Part shown: positions 6,136-8,137 of the stretch, piece after piece
Layout of the letters: every line of letters starts with the position of its first letter
How positions within the stretch are numbered: the first letter of the stretch is position 1
Source: Promethearchaeota archaeon
GTDB taxonomy: Archaea > Asgardarchaeota > Lokiarchaeia > Sigynarchaeales > SOKP01
DNA length: 8,137 nt
Direction of reading: 5' to 3'
Assembly (NCBI GenBank): GCA_016839425.1
Contig: JAEOUI010000033.1
Span: 1-8,137, forward strand
Program-made: the position numbers and the translations under genes
Notes under the pieces: model-generated
Told to the model about the DNA's origin: nothing
The model's database searches: none
What the model saw: the letters and a program-made list of their open reading frames with translations, nothing else

Positions 6136-6150
6136 AACAACAACAAAAAT
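6136..6150 (+). promoter_or_regulatory. CAA-repeat leader element before the first lipase start
   Basis: AACAACAACAAAAAT, identical to 7506-7520, ends 9 bases before the lipase start codon. It lies just upstream of where a Shine-Dalgarno would be expected, and no Shine-Dalgarno is present. Retention in two otherwise diverged leaders suggests a role in translation initiation, for example as an unstructured ribosome entry stretch. That function is inferred. Confidence 0.5.
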
Positions 6151-6159
6151 GTGATTTAA

Positions 6160-7140
6160 TTGAACAAAAAAAAGAAGATTTTTTTAATCTCAATTATGAG
6201 TGTGGCGATGTTGGCCGCGATAGCAATTCCATTTGCCTTGGCCGCGCCTACAATAACTACGGGATCGGCCTCAAATATCACGAGCTCTTCCGCAACCTTG
6301 AGCGCATCGTTTGATGTTGACGGAGAAGATGTAACGGTCTACTTTGAGATCAGCAATGTGGGAACGACATCTGGTCAAGATTACAGCAATTCTGGAACCC
6401 ATACGGAAACTGTTTCGGGACTTGATCCTGATACAACTTATCAATATCGGGCAGTATTACAATACACTACTGGATGGTGGTGGTGGACAAGGACTTATAC
6501 TGTTTACGGTGATTGGTTAAGTTTTACAACAGAAGAGGGAACCACACCTCCTCCTCCAGAAAAGAATCCAATACTATTTGTCCATGGATTGACTGGTTCA
6601 GCGTCAAATTGGGACACAATGAGGGATTGGTTTGAAGATGCGGGATATGATGCTGACATGCTTTTTGCATTCACCTTTGACAATCCTAGTTCATCTTACA
6701 GTGGCCAAAACGAAGAAAATGCTGAAGAAGTAGAAGAATGGGTGGACTATATCCTCGCTGTTACCGGAGCAACCGAAGTTGATATCATTGGTCATAGCAT
6801 GGGTGGCTTGAGCACTCGTTGGTACATCAAAATGATGGGAGGGACTTCTAAGGTTGACGATTATGTAAGCTTGGGAACTCCACAACATGGAACAACATTG
6901 TCTTGGTTTGGTGATATGAGGCCGGGCAGTAGTTTCTTGGATGAACTTAATTCTGGAGATGAAACGCCAGCAGGTGTAGATTGGACAACAGTTCGAACCA
7001 GTGGTGATGAATTAGTACAACCAATCGATACTGCAATGCTTGATGGTGCTGATAATTACTTGATTTCTGGCGTTGGACATATGGGGCTACTAACGAGCTC
7101 ATGGGCTTTTGAAATCGCATTAGATGCAGTAACAAATTAA
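6160..7140 (+). CDS. Secreted class-2 (LipA-like) lipase with an N-terminal fibronectin-III-like domain
   Basis: A 326-residue exported alpha/beta hydrolase expected to hydrolyse lipid esters outside the cell. Residues 1-29 are a classical signal peptide: basic NKKKK, hydrophobic core, cleavage after ALA. Residues 30-125 form a Ser/Thr-rich beta domain with fibronectin-III-like character (SSSATLSASF, VSGLDPDTTYQYRAVL, WLSFTTEEG) and a striking WWWW at 106-109. A Pro-rich linker (129-133) leads to the hydrolase. The hydrolase has NPILFVHGLTGS (oxyanion strand, 136-147), the nucleophile elbow GHSMGG with Ser213, SLGTPQHG, probable acid Asp283 in TSGDELVQP, and His307 in GVGHMGLL. This order and the short length match Bacillus LipA-type lipases (PF01674). 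The start is TTG: a TAA lies directly upstream in frame, and the paralogue's ATG-NKK aligns exactly with it. The coding sequence is richer in G+C than the minus-strand genes. The exact lipid substrate is unknown. Confidence 0.9.
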   Translation: MNKKKKIFLISIMSVAMLAAIAIPFALAAPTITTGSASNITSSSATLSASFDVDGEDVTVYFEISNVGTTSGQDYSNSGTHTETVSGLDPDTTYQYRAVLQYTTGWWWWTRTYTVYGDWLSFTTEEGTTPPPPEKNPILFVHGLTGSASNWDTMRDWFEDAGYDADMLFAFTFDNPSSSYSGQNEENAEEVEEWVDYILAVTGATEVDIIGHSMGGLSTRWYIKMMGGTSKVDDYVSLGTPQHGTTLSWFGDMRPGSSFLDELNSGDETPAGVDWTTVRTSGDELVQPIDTAMLDGADNYLISGVGHMGLLTSSWAFEIALDAVTN

Positions 7141-7164
7141 ATCTTGATCTTTTTAATACATTTG

Positions 7165-7193
7165 AGCAATTTTTTAAAAATTGCTTTTTTTTT
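7165..7193 (+). terminator. Strong stem-loop and T9 terminator after the first lipase
   Basis: AGCAATTTTT and AAAAATTGCT form a near-continuous 10-bp stem (7165-7185, one central base) followed directly by nine T (7185-7193). It starts 24 bases after the lipase stop. It looks like a bacterial intrinsic terminator and also supplies the oligo-T that archaeal polymerase needs, so the second lipase is probably transcribed from its own promoter. Confidence 0.8.
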
Positions 7194-7407
7194 CTTATCT
7201 TTTAATATCTTGAATATTCAATCAAATAAATGAGCAATAATGTTAAGAGCACCGACACACTTAGACTTTATTGTCTATTAAAGACAAAACTTTAGGAAGC
7301 TAATAAGTATTTCTTTTTGACATAAAGCAGGATTTCGCTTGTTTTTATATTTTAAAGAGGATTATCCCTTCTATTTCAAAATTAAGTTGCAAATTTTTAC
7401 AACTGAG
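7194..7407. other. Intergenic stretch between the lipases with minor dyads
   Basis: About 210 AT-rich bases without a credible gene. TTGTCT-ATTAA-AGACAA (about 7270-7286) is a small perfect inverted repeat. A 20-base imperfect palindrome, beginning AGTTG and ending CAACT, lies at 7385-7404, directly upstream of the second lipase promoter, and could be a regulator site. It has no clear counterpart upstream of the first lipase. Confidence 0.4.
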
Positions 7408-7430
7408 AAATGAACAGTAATGTTTAAATA
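7408..7430 (+). promoter_or_regulatory. Promoter of the second lipase gene, duplicate of the one at 6020-6042
   Basis: All 23 bases match the first lipase promoter, ending in the TATA box TTTAAATA (7423-7430). The predicted start site is near 7452, giving a leader of about 80 bases that contains a short ORF and a CAA-repeat element. Confidence 0.75.
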
Positions 7431-7453
7431 TAAAGGGTACACATAGATATATC

Positions 7454-7491
7454 ATTAGGAGGTATCTATGGTTTCGAACCATTATCCTAAT
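7454..7491 (+). promoter_or_regulatory. Leader stem-loop that would mask a Shine-Dalgarno and AUG
   Basis: ATTAGGA (7454-7460) pairs with TCCTAAT (7485-7491), and inside it ATGGTT (7468-7473) pairs with AACCAT (7477-7482) around TCG. The outer helix takes up AGGA of the AGGAGGT ribosome site at 7457-7463. The inner helix contains the ATG of the 10-codon leader ORF. Folded, the leader would hide both the ribosome site and its start codon; translating ribosomes would open it. Pairing is read by eye with no energy calculation. Confidence 0.45.
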
Positions 7492-7500
7492 ATCATTTAG
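7468..7500 (+). CDS. 10-codon leader ORF with a perfect ribosome site upstream of the second lipase
   Basis: AGGAGGT at 7457-7463 lies four bases before an ATG that opens MVSNHYPNII and a TAG. This is the best ribosome site in the window, yet it serves only this tiny frame. The lipase ATG, 31 bases past the stop, has none. That arrangement suggests a leader peptide whose translation sets lipase translation through re-initiation or refolding of the hairpin. No run of one amino acid stands out that would point to classical attenuation. Confidence 0.45.
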   Translation: MVSNHYPNII

Positions 7501-7505
7501 TTAAC

Positions 7506-7520
7506 AACAACAACAAAAAT
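7506..7520 (+). promoter_or_regulatory. CAA-repeat leader element before the second lipase start
   Basis: The same 15 bases as at 6136-6150, here ending 11 bases before the ATG. It lies in the gap between the leader ORF stop and the lipase start, with no Shine-Dalgarno between. Confidence 0.5.
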
Positions 7521-7531
7521 CTTTGATTAAA

Positions 7532-8137
7532 ATGAATAAAAAACAGAAAGTTTTAATTTTAGCGTCTTTCACCCTCTTAATGTTTGCAATGGCAACCGCA
7601 CCAACTATGGTCGTCATTGGTGCTGATTCGAGCGATGTAAAGACTGCAGAGACGAGAAATCCCATTATATTCGTTCATGGATTAATGGGTTCTGCCTCGA
7701 ATTGGGACACCATGAGGAGTTGGTTCAGGTCTGCTGGTTATCCTAGCAATTACCTTTATGCTTTTACATATTCTCTCCCAAGTTCTCAATCTAGCGGAAT
7801 AAATGCTCGAAATGCCGAGCAACTTAGTGGTTGGGTAGATTATGTTCTTTCAGTAACTGGTGCAAGCGAAGTTGACATCATCGGTCATAGCATGGGTGGC
7901 TTAAGCAGTAGATATTACATCAAGTTCTTAGGTGGTGCTTCAAAAGTAGACGATTATGTCTCTCTTGGTACGCCTCAACACGGAACAATCTACGCGTATT
8001 ACGGTGATATGCGAATCGGAAGCTATTTCTTGCTCACATTGAACGCAGGCGATGAAACGCCTTCGGGAGTAGACTGGACAACGGTACGAACCTCTATGGA
8101 TGAACTCGTCCAGCCAATCAGCACGGCAACACTTGAA
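7532..8137 (+). CDS. Secreted class-2 (LipA-like) lipase, paralogue without the fibronectin-like domain (cut by window edge)
   Basis: The ATG at 7532 opens 202 codons that remain in frame to the edge. Residues 1 to about 31 form a signal peptide (MNKKQK, hydrophobic stretch, cleavage near ATA or IGA). A linker of only about ten residues then leads straight into NPIIFVHGLMGS (43-54), so the fibronectin-III-like domain of the upstream paralogue is missing. The nucleophile elbow GHSMGG carries Ser120, SLGTPQHG follows, and the probable catalytic Asp190 lies in TSMDELVQP. The catalytic His should fall just beyond the window. Protein similarity to the first lipase is high across the whole hydrolase, including SNWDTMR, TGASEVDIIGHSMGG, SKVDDYVSLG and GVDWTTVRTS, so the pair arose by tandem duplication. 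It has its own copy of the shared promoter and a terminator in front of it. The start is supported by alignment with the paralogue's N-terminus. Confidence 0.9.
   Translation, partial: MNKKQKVLILASFTLLMFAMATAPTMVVIGADSSDVKTAETRNPIIFVHGLMGSASNWDTMRSWFRSAGYPSNYLYAFTYSLPSSQSSGINARNAEQLSGWVDYVLSVTGASEVDIIGHSMGGLSSRYYIKFLGGASKVDDYVSLGTPQHGTIYAYYGDMRIGSYFLLTLNAGDETPSGVDWTTVRTSMDELVQPISTATLE

Noticed and set aside
6136..6150. CAA repeats as a CRISPR or microsatellite array
   Set aside because: There are only three or four units, there is no spacer structure, and the position relative to both start codons argues for a leader element.
6691..6888. Minus-strand frames opposite the first lipase (also 6947-7135)
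   Set aside because: They are antisense shadows of a gene with an intact catalytic triad, and neither has a ribosome site or promoter.
7468..7482. GGTTTCGAACC resembling a tRNA T-arm
   Set aside because: No acceptor stem, D-arm or anticodon arm can be paired around it; it is better explained as the inner stem of the lipase leader hairpin.

Overview
The window is AT-rich (roughly one third G+C by eye, with the two lipase genes visibly richer) and almost certainly archaeal. It encodes a complete transcription factor B (TFB). TATA-like boxes sit 20-50 bases upstream of most genes, several genes look leaderless or short-leadered, and there is an archaeal-style CheD domain. The TFB core resembles what I remember of Asgard (Lokiarchaeia-like) TFBs, but that lineage assignment is a weak inference. 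Nothing here excludes another low-GC archaeal phylum.

Bases 1-5192 hold five genes, all on the minus strand. In transcriptional order they are: a CheR-like/CheD fusion (3783-5192); a nucleotidyltransferase-like protein with AbiEii-type motifs (2476-3618); TFB (1346-2377); a DUF2156/LPG-synthase C-terminal-like acyltransferase (322-1257); and the start of a small heat-shock protein (1-126, cut by the window edge). They do not look like one tight operon. The gaps are 88-195 bases, most genes have their own TATA-like box, and three are followed within about 10-25 bases by a perfect 7-9 bp inverted repeat.

Bases 5193-5733 are a divergent junction. The cheR-cheD promoter faces a broken class II aldolase on the plus strand (5341-5733). 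The aldolase keeps its C-terminal half but has lost the N-terminal half that carries most of the metal site. A roughly 290-base AT-rich gap with no gene follows.

Bases 6020-8137 hold two tandem plus-strand genes for secreted class-2 (LipA-like) lipases. The first is complete and carries an extra fibronectin-III-like domain. The second lacks that domain and runs off the right edge. Their coding regions have diverged, but both carry an identical 23-bp promoter (TATA box TTTAAATA), a leader of about 80-95 bases containing a very short open reading frame, and an identical 15-base CAA-repeat element that ends 9-11 bases before the start codon, where a Shine-Dalgarno would normally lie. In the second leader the short frame has a perfect AGGAGGT ribosome site folded into a predicted hairpin. 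This shared leader design is the most unusual thing in the window and suggests a co-regulated, translationally controlled lipase pair.

No tRNA, rRNA, CRISPR array or insertion sequence was found.
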